A stretch of DNA of 61,194 nucleotides from positions 1 to 61,194 of IMG/VR virus record IMGVR_UViG_3300025117_000072, one strand, 5' to 3'. Shown here piece by piece: positions 1-6,877 of this stretch; position 1 is the first letter of the stretch; each line of letters starts with the position of its first letter. Source of the DNA: a virus. The position numbers were made by a program, and so were the translations under genes. The notes beneath the pieces are model-generated. The model ran no database searches. It saw nothing but the letters and a program-made list of their open reading frames with translations, and was not told where the DNA came from.

Positions 1-335
1 CACTGGGTAATGGCGTTGTACTGCCGCTGATTCAGAATTCCCACGGGATGGTCAAGGGAATTACTGTCCCGATAGTAGGCGTTCAGGATTCTCTTCGCCC
101 GTGCGCTCGATGCCGTTCCCCCTGTTCCCATCGTGTAGGATGCCGTTCCCCCGGCAAGCGCAAAACTCTCAGAAGTCGTGTAGGGGATCATGAGGTTTTC
201 GGTAGCCCACGATTTGACCATCCTGTTCAGCGCCCTCAACCCGTGCTGCATGTAATGAGCGGCAGGGGTTTCTTCCGGGTCGAACTTCCCGAGACCAATT
301 ACGGCATCCGTTATCAGTTCCCTTGTGGTGGTCAT
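1..335 (-). CDS. P22 gp4-like head-completion/tail accessory protein, 5' part (gene crosses the circular junction)
   Basis: N-terminal part of a tail accessory factor (P22 gp4 type), which attaches under the portal and starts the neck. The start ATG is at 335-333. About 111 codons can be read before the left end, and the frame continues at 61068-60694. When the 126-bp overlap is collapsed the gene is 708 nt, or 235 aa. It begins MTTTRELITDAVIGLGKFDP and continues with an Ala/Arg-rich helical stretch and a Trp-containing segment, as in gp4-type proteins. It lies between the coat-side genes and the gp10-like gene at 59311-60693, the P22 order. Family assignment rests on pattern and order, so it is moderately sure. 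Confidence 0.7.
   Translation of the reverse strand, partial: MTTTRELITDAVIGLGKFDPEETPAAHYMQHGLRALNRMVKSWATENLMIPYTTSESFALAGGTASYTMGTGGTASSARAKRILNAYYRDSNSLDHPVGILNQRQYNAITQ
3..128. repeat. Left copy of the 126-bp terminal overlap
   Basis: Bases 3-128 are identical to 61069-61194; the two bases outside (ca versus tt) differ. The length is close to a common assembler k-mer, so this is most simply the overlap of a circular or circularly permuted genome rather than a biological terminal repeat. The interrupted gp4-like gene is restored in frame when the copies are merged. Confidence 0.95.
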
Positions 336-338
336 GAT

Positions 339-839
339 TTATCCCTGTGCTTTGAGTTCTTGCCTTTTGGCGCGAATTGCCAGAATCATTTGTTTCCGGG
401 TCCAGTCTTTGGGGAAGTCCAAACCAAGAGGCATTCCGGTCGCCCTGAGTTCGGCAAGGTTCCTGATTTCCAACTGCCGGGTGATCTTCGTGGGATCAAT
501 GGGAGTCTCAGGCTTGCGGAGAGTTTCGGCCAACTCTTCAGCCGTCATCTCCTTTTCCGGTTCCTTCTCGGTTTCCGGTTCACCCTGAAGGGTACAGTTC
601 CCGTCGATCCAGTAGGGGCAGCATTCGTGCTTCTCGGGGTCTTCTTCCTTCGGGGGTTCCACCTTCGGCACTTTTGCAGGAGAGTTGAACCACTCCCCGG
701 ATTTCAGCGCCTCTTCGTATTTTTCCCGATCGGTGAACAGGTCGCTGCCTCCAGCCCTGTAAAGCACGCTGGCAAAGGGTTTCACGTGGAACTCAGCTTC
801 TCCTACGGGACCGTTGATGAGTCTGTTTCTCGATGCCAT
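339..839 (-). CDS. Hypothetical virion-region protein, 166 aa
   Basis: Not recognised. It sits between the SPLEW-motif protein at 861-1133 and the gp4-like gene, so a head or neck role is likely. The N-terminus is compact, followed by a charged Pro/Glu/Lys-rich linker (residues about 57-105) with a small Cys cluster (HECCPYWIDGNC). The C-terminus (about 115-166) is helical and basic, with the pattern LGLDFPKDWTRKQMILAI that recalls small SAP/HeH-type helical domains. The start ATG follows a GGAGGGGAA ribosome site. Function is unknown. Confidence 0.75.
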   Translation of the reverse strand: MASRNRLINGPVGEAEFHVKPFASVLYRAGGSDLFTDREKYEEALKSGEWFNSPAKVPKVEPPKEEDPEKHECCPYWIDGNCTLQGEPETEKEPEKEMTAEELAETLRKPETPIDPTKITRQLEIRNLAELRATGMPLGLDFPKDWTRKQMILAIRAKRQELKAQG

Positions 840-860
840 ATTTTCCCCTCCTTTATTTGG

Positions 861-1133
861 TTATCCTGCATCCGCCGCAGAATGAGCGAAGACTTCCCAG
901 TCTTCCGTTGCGTTGTTGTCGGCCACTTTGGTATAGACTTCCCCGCGCCCGAAGTAGACCGACCCTACCCCCGGCTTTGTGGTTGTTTCGGCCCTCACGG
1001 TGTCCCTGGTGCTTTTGGTGCCGAAGAAGAAGTATACGGGCTTGCCTGTTGCATCGACCTGTCCTGTTTCCAGGGCTTTCAGGCCGACATCCCATTCCAA
1101 AGGACTGAATCTCAAATTCATCATTCCTGCCAT
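861..1133 (-). CDS. Small virion-associated protein with NLRFSPLEWD N-terminal motif, 90 aa
   Basis: One of three proteins in this block that open with N-[LI]-R-x-SP-[LI]-EW (the others are at 1247-1942 and 6878-8395). The body continues with Gly-Lys-Pro-Val, a GVGSVYFGRGEVYTKVADN segment and a short tail ending DWEVFAHS. The 231-aa paralogue contains the same pattern (GIGSKYFSSGGKEYIKTADN, then DWELVSHS) before its extra C-terminal domain. I chose the ATG at 1133 because GGAGG lies 8 nt upstream; an ATG at 1139 is possible. Probably a head or fibre decoration subunit; inferred from location and paralogy. Confidence 0.75.
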   Translation of the reverse strand: MAGMMNLRFSPLEWDVGLKALETGQVDATGKPVYFFFGTKSTRDTVRAETTTKPGVGSVYFGRGEVYTKVADNNATEDWEVFAHSAADAG

Positions 1134-1150
1134 TGTCATTACCTCCAAAT

Positions 1151-1173
1151 AAAAAAGCCGCCTACAGGCAGCT
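1151..1173 (-). terminator. Hairpin with T tract upstream of 861-1133
   Basis: On the minus strand AGC-GCC-loop-GGC-GCT forms a short stem with one mismatch, followed by TTTTTTA. It lies just before the GGAGG ribosome site of the next gene, a position repeated at several late genes. Confidence 0.55.
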
Positions 1174-1246
1174 AAGATTTACGGTGGGAAGGGCCGGGGA
1201 GGGGGTCCAGGCCCGTTTCGGCTTTAGCAGCCTATCCCACGCTTTA

Positions 1247-1942
1247 TCAAGCATCCGTGATGTAGAGGATTTTTATCTGAAAAGATCCAAGATCAGCCAG
1301 TGCGCTTATATCGTAGAATGACAAACCTCCAGTAAAGGTCGGTATCTCTATTGTCAGGTATTTCTCCCCCCCACCACCAGTAGAAATCCCAATGCCGCAT
1401 GAAAGCCCCAGATCACTGGTATCGTTCATTGTTATCCAGCCAATCCCGAAAATGGGATTCCCGCTTAAAATGGTCGGAGATATACTCAAAACTTCCCCTG
1501 GAGCGTTGAGGCTGAATCCACCATAATAAACATTGTCTTTTGCGATGTTATCAACGTTTTCAGTGCTGTCCCCGTTCCAAACGTTATATAAGCGGCATTC
1601 TATTGTATTGGCACCCGTACCGTCATTTACGGCTATGCGAGAACATCTTAGGACCGTACCAAGCGAGCCATCTCCAAGAATCCCATTGGAATGACTGACA
1701 AGCTCCCAATCGCTGGAAATCCCGTTATCGGCTGTCTTGATATATTCCTTTCCTCCAGATGAAAAATACTTTGACCCTATTCCGGGCGTATCGCCTACCT
1801 CATTCAAAACGGTCGCAGATGTGATCTGATTCCCTATCATCCAGCAGAGGGGTTTTCCATTCACATCGGTTGTGCCTTCAAATTCGTACCTTTTTCTAAG
1901 AGGATTCCATTCAATAGGACTGTTTCTTATGTTCATCCCCAT
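1247..1942 (-). CDS. SPLEW-motif protein with C-terminal domain shared with 58650-59306, 231 aa
   Basis: Residues 1-75 are a longer paralogue of the 90-aa protein next to it, starting MGMNIRNSPIEW. Residues about 105-231 resemble the C-terminal half of the 218-aa protein at 58650-59306: both have DGT-x-A-x-T, a VWNG motif, D-N-[IV]-AK and a closing DISALAD / DLTALAD followed by a short beta strand. This suggests a modular surface or fibre protein. The DNA looks more AT-rich than its neighbours, hinting at recent acquisition. ATG at 1942 or 1936 are both possible. Function is unknown; a decoration or receptor-contact role is inferred. Confidence 0.75.
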   Translation of the reverse strand: MGMNIRNSPIEWNPLRKRYEFEGTTDVNGKPLCWMIGNQITSATVLNEVGDTPGIGSKYFSSGGKEYIKTADNGISSDWELVSHSNGILGDGSLGTVLRCSRIAVNDGTGANTIECRLYNVWNGDSTENVDNIAKDNVYYGGFSLNAPGEVLSISPTILSGNPIFGIGWITMNDTSDLGLSCGIGISTGGGGEKYLTIEIPTFTGGLSFYDISALADLGSFQIKILYITDA

Positions 1943-1966
1943 GGCTTGATATATCCTTTTTACTGT

Positions 1967-3520
1967 CTATTGTTCGCTTTGGTTGTGCTTCGTGTCGAAC
2001 TCCCTCAACGCCGCTTCAAGGTCTCCTTCTGCCCCGATCCAATTCCAGAAAGACACGAAGTCTTCCTTCGCATTTTCAAGATCAAAGTCTTTCGCATGGG
2101 CTTTGCCCTTCAGAAAAAGGGCAATGTTGGCATCTACCGTGTCGATATAGTCCCAGCATACCTCCAGGTCGCCCGGCCTCTTCCCGCCCATCAGAATTGT
2201 GTTGCGATATGCGCCGATGATCCCCTGGCCCATCCGTTTGGTGAAACTCTGGGCCGTTGTCTCAGGATCGCGTCTCAGGTGGACGTAAAGGGCATCATCG
2301 CCGTATTTCCTATCCAGCCTCCCCAAGAACCAAGAAAGCCTGTTGTCGGCCTCGATATGGCCCAAGGGGTAATTTAGTCTTTCCGGCCCCACAAGCCCCG
2401 ATCTCGTTTCGTGCCCTGCCGTATAGTTCGTTATGTGCTTGCAGGCTTCGATGAATGTCGTGGACCCGCAGCGGCCGGAATTCAGGATGAAGACGTTCGT
2501 TCTATTCGGAGATATACACCTAGGACGATGAACAATCGTTTTGTTGTCCTTGGTGATCTCTATTACAGGTTTCGGAAATCTCTTCTCCACCTTCCGATAC
2601 ACGAAATCCGCAAACCGCTCTGCCGAATACCTAGCAATGACTTCCAGGCCCCGGTCAGCCATGTCTTGATAGAACGCGGGTTCATTCAGGAAAGCCTTCA
2701 CCTCTGCTTCCAGGTTCGCCTTCCTCACATAGATACAGGCTTCATGGTCCTTGAACCCGGCTTCTTCCCATTCCTTCTGGTATTGCAGAAAGGCCACGCA
2801 CCCGGCAGCATGAATCTCCGAGTATTTCGGGACTGGACACAGGGCACCCGTGAAGGCCCCGGCATAACCCGAAAGCCACTTGATGTATTCCTCTCCGCAT
2901 GGAGCAGCGCCTTTTCCTGCTAAAACATGGGGCACATACTTGATGTAAGGTTGCCTGAATCCCCATCCCCGAAAGTCGTAAGACCCCCTGTAAGAATCGG
3001 GGGCATACGCCCCGTTCCCCACAACTGCCGCTTCCCTTTGGGTAAGAGAGGGAACGGTTTCCGGCATCTTCGGCGCGTGAGGATGATACAAGGTCATCTT
3101 CTCGATGTTGTCAAACCGGTGCTCGAAAAGCTCAAAGAACAGGTACTTCGTCGCGGTAATGATGTAGTCTATTCCGCGCTCTTTTGTGCGGATTGCCCGT
3201 TGTTCCTGGCCGAGCTTGTGAACCTCCACCCCCGTTCGCTCAAACCGCCCGTGGACTTCCTCCTGGTGGACATCGTTCCACAGTTCCATCTTGACGGCCC
3301 GATGCTTCGCCAGCCCGTCTATCGTGACGTGATGGGAAGCGTGCGGGTCGAAAAAGAAAATCAGGTCCGCGTCGATGTCCTCTGCGGAACAGTTCTCGGT
3401 TACGAGTTGGACTTCCTCAAACCGGGCTTTCAGGGCTTCGAATTCATCCTTGAAAATCGAGGTATATGCCTTCGGATGCAACTTGTTGTCATTGAGACTG
3501 TAGACCAGACAGAGTTTCAT
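1967..3520 (-). CDS. Glycosyltransferase-like / sulfotransferase fusion, 517 aa
   Basis: Two domains. Residues 1 to about 330 look like a glycosyltransferase of the spore-maturation or GT-B type: an N-terminal Rossmann-like strand, an FFFDPHASHH segment, and a C-terminal C-x-P-x-P-KYSE-IHAAGC region followed by a helix where nucleotide-sugar binding sites lie in GT-B enzymes. Residues about 340-517 begin with LNSGRCGSTTF, the P-loop (5' phosphosulfate-binding) motif of sulfotransferases, followed by VHLRRDP as a candidate 3'-phosphate motif. The predicted role is sugar transfer plus PAPS-dependent sulfation. It overlaps the WbqC gene by 32 bp and has a GGAGGGGGAGA ribosome site. Substrate is unknown. 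Confidence 0.75.
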   Translation of the reverse strand: MKLCLVYSLNDNKLHPKAYTSIFKDEFEALKARFEEVQLVTENCSAEDIDADLIFFFDPHASHHVTIDGLAKHRAVKMELWNDVHQEEVHGRFERTGVEVHKLGQEQRAIRTKERGIDYIITATKYLFFELFEHRFDNIEKMTLYHPHAPKMPETVPSLTQREAAVVGNGAYAPDSYRGSYDFRGWGFRQPYIKYVPHVLAGKGAAPCGEEYIKWLSGYAGAFTGALCPVPKYSEIHAAGCVAFLQYQKEWEEAGFKDHEACIYVRKANLEAEVKAFLNEPAFYQDMADRGLEVIARYSAERFADFVYRKVEKRFPKPVIEITKDNKTIVHRPRCISPNRTNVFILNSGRCGSTTFIEACKHITNYTAGHETRSGLVGPERLNYPLGHIEADNRLSWFLGRLDRKYGDDALYVHLRRDPETTAQSFTKRMGQGIIGAYRNTILMGGKRPGDLEVCWDYIDTVDANIALFLKGKAHAKDFDLENAKEDFVSFWNWIGAEGDLEAALREFDTKHNQSEQ

Positions 3521-4178
3521 AATCTCCCCCTCCTACGTTGAACAGGTAATCAATGGCCGAAAGGTTCGGCACAAAATCCCCCCATAGCTGCGGATAGACT
3601 GGATGCCTGAAGTCCGAATAGACCACCCTGATTCCGGCCTTTTCGAAAAGGCTCTCATCCATGTAAGCCTTCCCGGTCGGCCCGGACAGGTACTCGTCGG
3701 CCCCTACTTCCTGGCATATCCTGACAAGGCGTTCTGTCGATGTTGCACCCACTTCTAGGCTGGATGCCTCTATGGTAGGCGTTCGGATGTCCATCTCCAT
3801 TGCCAGCCAAGTCAGAAGGGCAATGTTCATCTCGGAAAGCCGCGTCCATTTCCGTTTCATGATCTCAGACAAGAACTGAAAGCATGGGTCGAAGTAGACC
3901 GCCCTGGCGTAGCTTCTTTGGATAGCCCCAAGAATCTTGTCCCGCCAGTTCCCTTCCGCAATCGACACGTCCTCGATGGTCTGCCGCCCCTTGCCCTTCT
4001 GTACTACCGGCACGGTCAGCCATTGCACCCCTTGAGGCGTCTTTATCCGGTTGCGGTTGATGAAGCGGTTCTTGGCAAACTGCGCGTCATCCAAGAAAAC
4101 GAACAGGTCACAGTTTCGCCATTTGTGGAAGAACCCCAAAAACGGCATGAAGTTCGGCTGATGAATGGCTACCCGCAT
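3489..4178 (-). CDS. WbqC-family protein, 229 aa
   Basis: The N-terminus MRVAIHQPNFMPFLGFFHKW and the following FLDDAQFAKNRFINRNRIKT are hallmarks of the WbqC family, which is found in polysaccharide and O-antigen gene clusters. Further family features are WLTVPV near residue 50 and YLSGPTGKAYMDE near residue 165. Length is normal for the family. It lies among a deacetylase, methyltransferase and glycosyltransferases, which fits modification of an amino sugar. The exact reaction is not settled, so I name only the family. Confidence 0.9.
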   Translation of the reverse strand: MRVAIHQPNFMPFLGFFHKWRNCDLFVFLDDAQFAKNRFINRNRIKTPQGVQWLTVPVVQKGKGRQTIEDVSIAEGNWRDKILGAIQRSYARAVYFDPCFQFLSEIMKRKWTRLSEMNIALLTWLAMEMDIRTPTIEASSLEVGATSTERLVRICQEVGADEYLSGPTGKAYMDESLFEKAGIRVVYSDFRHPVYPQLWGDFVPNLSAIDYLFNVGGGDYETLSGLQSQ

Positions 4179-4181
4179 GAC

Positions 4182-4766
4182 TCACCTGTATAGAAAAACC
4201 GTGAAGTCGTTTTCCCGATAGGAACAGTCAACCACCATCTTGCGCGTGATCTGCGAAAGCATACTCATCATGCCGGAAGGATGCACATAGGCCGCTTCGG
4301 GATTCTCGCACTTTCCGAAGATGCTCAGAAAGTTCACCCCTATGCCGATGCCGCACAGGTCGAACATCTTGTTGACAACCCGAAAGACGTTCTCCTGCCA
4401 GTCGTCTCTTTTCAGGGAGAAGATGCCGGAAGCGAAAACATAGTCAAATGTGGTGGACCCGGCATGGTAACAGCTCATGAAGTCGCCCACGCAGAACGAG
4501 GCTTCCGGGTAGCGCATCATGGCCTCTTCGACAAACTCAGGCATCATATCAACGCCTACATATCGGAGAATGCGTACCCTCTGTTTGAGATAGCCGTAGA
4601 AATCCCCGAACCCACAGCCCACATCCAAAACCTTGCGGTCGGTTAGATTCCCGATTTTCGTCAGGGCTTCAAACCGCTGTTCCTGTGACTTTTCATTCCA
4701 CCCCAGGGCTTCAACGCTTACCCTGTGCTTTTCAAAGAGCCCCTTGAAATACTCCTTCGTGTTCAT
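4182..4766 (-). CDS. Class I SAM-dependent methyltransferase, 194 aa
   Basis: Residues about 35-55 carry motif I (VLDVGCGFGDFYGYL), followed by the acidic motif II (YVGVDMMPEFVEEA) and CVGDFMS as motif III. The fold is a small Rossmann methyltransferase of the kind found in polysaccharide and natural-product clusters. It starts at an ATG after GAGGGGGG and ends 3 nt before the WbqC gene. Between the PIG-L deacetylase and WbqC it may methylate a sugar or acyl group; the acceptor cannot be read from sequence. Confidence 0.88.
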   Translation of the reverse strand: MNTKEYFKGLFEKHRVSVEALGWNEKSQEQRFEALTKIGNLTDRKVLDVGCGFGDFYGYLKQRVRILRYVGVDMMPEFVEEAMMRYPEASFCVGDFMSCYHAGSTTFDYVFASGIFSLKRDDWQENVFRVVNKMFDLCGIGIGVNFLSIFGKCENPEAAYVHPSGMMSMLSQITRKMVVDCSYRENDFTVFLYR

Positions 4767-4775
4767 AATCCCCCC

Positions 4776-5375
4776 TCACTTTACGATTTGCCTCACCACG
4801 TTGAACAGTTCCGCATACCTGACTCCAGCCTGTACTCCACGCACCCGCGCAAGGCCCATGACGTATTCGGAATCCATGTAGGGCTTCCCCGCCTGAGACT
4901 CGTAGCACCGCATGGCCTCGATTTTCTTCTCAAGGTGCCTCTCTTCTATCTGCACGAACATTTGAGCGTCGAAATTAAGGTTGTTCCAGGATGCCTCATA
5001 CCCGATCAGGTTTTTACCCTTGAACGCCCGCAGACCTTCCATCGCTATCACCTGATGGTCCTGGTGAATGTCGTCAAGGGAAGGCTGAACCACAAGGTCA
5101 GGATTCAGGCGGTCCCTTGTCTCGATCATCTTGTCAAGGATCTGCTGCCGGAATCTTGGGAAGTCCCTTATGGGAACATCGAAACAGAAGGCTCGTTTTA
5201 CGCCCAGGATTTTCAGGGATGACAGCAATTCCGACTTGCGAACATCGTCCTTCCCGAAGACCAGAAAGTAGACAGAAGCGCCGTTTTCCACCAGCCGCGC
5301 AATCGTGCCGCCGCAACCTATTTCCGCATCGTCAGGGTGTGGCGCAAGGATGAAGACGGTTTTGGAATTCAGCAT
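4776..5375 (-). CDS. PIG-L (LmbE-like) zinc N-deacetylase, 199 aa
   Basis: Residues 11-20, APHPDDAEIG, are the signature of the PIG-L/LmbE family; the H-P-D-D residues bind zinc. The second metal motif is H104-Q-D106-H107 in DDIHQDHQ. These enzymes remove N-acyl (usually N-acetyl) groups from amino sugars such as GlcNAc conjugates. All expected residues and a normal length are present, so the enzyme should be active. The gene overlaps the upstream glycosyltransferase by 7 bp, so the two are translationally coupled. Acting with WbqC and methyltransferases it could expose an amine for further modification. Confidence 0.93.
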   Translation of the reverse strand: MLNSKTVFILAPHPDDAEIGCGGTIARLVENGASVYFLVFGKDDVRKSELLSSLKILGVKRAFCFDVPIRDFPRFRQQILDKMIETRDRLNPDLVVQPSLDDIHQDHQVIAMEGLRAFKGKNLIGYEASWNNLNFDAQMFVQIEERHLEKKIEAMRCYESQAGKPYMDSEYVMGLARVRGVQAGVRYAELFNVVRQIVK

Positions 5376-6844
5376 GGCCGCTCCAGAATCACCGTGTCAG
5401 CGTTTCGGGTAAGTTCCTTCCAACCCCTGAAATACTTGTCAATCCATTGCAAGTCTTCCGGTCGGCCCGCATCGTGGCAAGCCACAATCGGAACCTTGCT
5501 TTCAAAGACCGATCGATATGCCGCTTCCCGATTCTTCCCGCCATGAGGTCCGTCGATGAAAGCCATATCACCCGAAACAGACACCGTTTCGTGTCCTTCC
5601 CACAGCCTGAAAGTTCCCCCTGGAACCTTCCGCTTCATTTGCTCAAGCCATGCCTCATGGGTCTCATAGGAGACAACCCTGCATCCGCATTGACTGAAGA
5701 GTTCCGTCGAAATACCGGCACCGAACTCCGTCACGTTCCGTATTCCGTGCTCTTGGATAAAGTCTTTCAGGAGATCCCAGTCGGCCTTTGTGATGGACAT
5801 GTCGTTCCACTTCGGCTCTTTCGCGCTCCCGAGTACCTTTTCACACAGCGCCTTGATAGCCAAAGCCGCCGTCTTATTATCAAAGAGCTTCAGGGCTCGC
5901 TCTCTCAACTGAGCCTTGCTTTCAGGAGTGATGCTTTCGTAACAACGATTGATCGCAAGGGCAAACGCCTTGTAATCCCTTGGCTCCGCAGTGTAGTCGG
6001 TGTACCTGCATCCTATTGGTGCCACACAGGGCAACCCGGATGCCATGGACTCCCGTATAATCCGAGTGGCAATGACGTTCGGGGTCAGAAGAATATCTGC
6101 GCTCCGGTAAACATCCGCAAGATTGCCGACCACCCCGCTTACCTGACCGACCACCCCTTTCCTCTGAAGGGGAGCGAGAAACTTGAACTGCTTCCCCTTT
6201 TTGACGTTCGACGCCCCAAAGACATGAAGCCTTGCGTCAGGCCGATACCGCTCCTTGAAATACTGAGCGGCGAAGATCAGGTTGAACGGGATGTTGTCTT
6301 CCCGCCACATATCGCAGCAAACGAGATTCAACCCCGCCTTGAATTCCCCGAAGTCGTGTTTCTTTCCTTCAGGGGTGTACTCACCGAAACTCACGGGAGC
6401 GGGCACACAGTAAACTTCCTTCCCGGTAATCCATTTCCAGTAGAAAACGAACTCCGGCCAGAAGGTGAAGAAGGCCGCATGGCTCCCGTTCCGTGCGGCC
6501 TTCATGACGGATGAAATCACAGGGGAGATATCGTACTGCTCCAGCCTGAAGGAATTCTCCGGCCTTCCATGTAGGGCCAGAATGACCGGCTTTGCCTTAT
6601 AGACCGAATCGGGAACGGACGTATGCCGTACAACAACATCCGCATTTTCCAAAGCCCAGGAGAGAGGGGAGGTCTTCAGTTCCCCGTCAACCAACCCCTC
6701 TCTAACGGTCCCCAGGTTGTCCGTTCCGCAATCTATGAATTCCGCCTCTATGCCCTCTGCGCGTTCCGCAAAGATCAAATCCTTCACGGTTTCATACATG
6801 CCCGCCGCATGAGGCGAAAATCTACAGAAGTGAGCAATACGCAC
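5369..6844 (-). CDS. Glycosyltransferase fused to a methyltransferase-like domain, 491 aa
   Basis: Residues 1 to about 335 resemble a GT-B glycosyltransferase (family-4 style): MRIAHFCRFSPHAAGMYE at the N-terminus, VILALHGRPEN, and the C-terminal RESMASGLPCVAP with an acidic stretch typical of the nucleotide-sugar site. Residues about 345-491 form a second Rossmann domain (VTEFGAGISTELFS as a motif-I-like loop, MAFIDGPHGGKNRE near the end), as in FkbM- or class I-like methyltransferases. The fusion suggests that one polypeptide adds and caps a sugar. It is first in a chain with PIG-L, methyltransferase and WbqC. The acceptor is unknown. Confidence 0.8.
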   Translation of the reverse strand: MRIAHFCRFSPHAAGMYETVKDLIFAERAEGIEAEFIDCGTDNLGTVREGLVDGELKTSPLSWALENADVVVRHTSVPDSVYKAKPVILALHGRPENSFRLEQYDISPVISSVMKAARNGSHAAFFTFWPEFVFYWKWITGKEVYCVPAPVSFGEYTPEGKKHDFGEFKAGLNLVCCDMWREDNIPFNLIFAAQYFKERYRPDARLHVFGASNVKKGKQFKFLAPLQRKGVVGQVSGVVGNLADVYRSADILLTPNVIATRIIRESMASGLPCVAPIGCRYTDYTAEPRDYKAFALAINRCYESITPESKAQLRERALKLFDNKTAALAIKALCEKVLGSAKEPKWNDMSITKADWDLLKDFIQEHGIRNVTEFGAGISTELFSQCGCRVVSYETHEAWLEQMKRKVPGGTFRLWEGHETVSVSGDMAFIDGPHGGKNREAAYRSVFESKVPIVACHDAGRPEDLQWIDKYFRGWKELTRNADTVILERPC

Positions 6845-6877
6845 TGCATCCCCCCTCAGCCTGTTAAGCGTTTAAGA

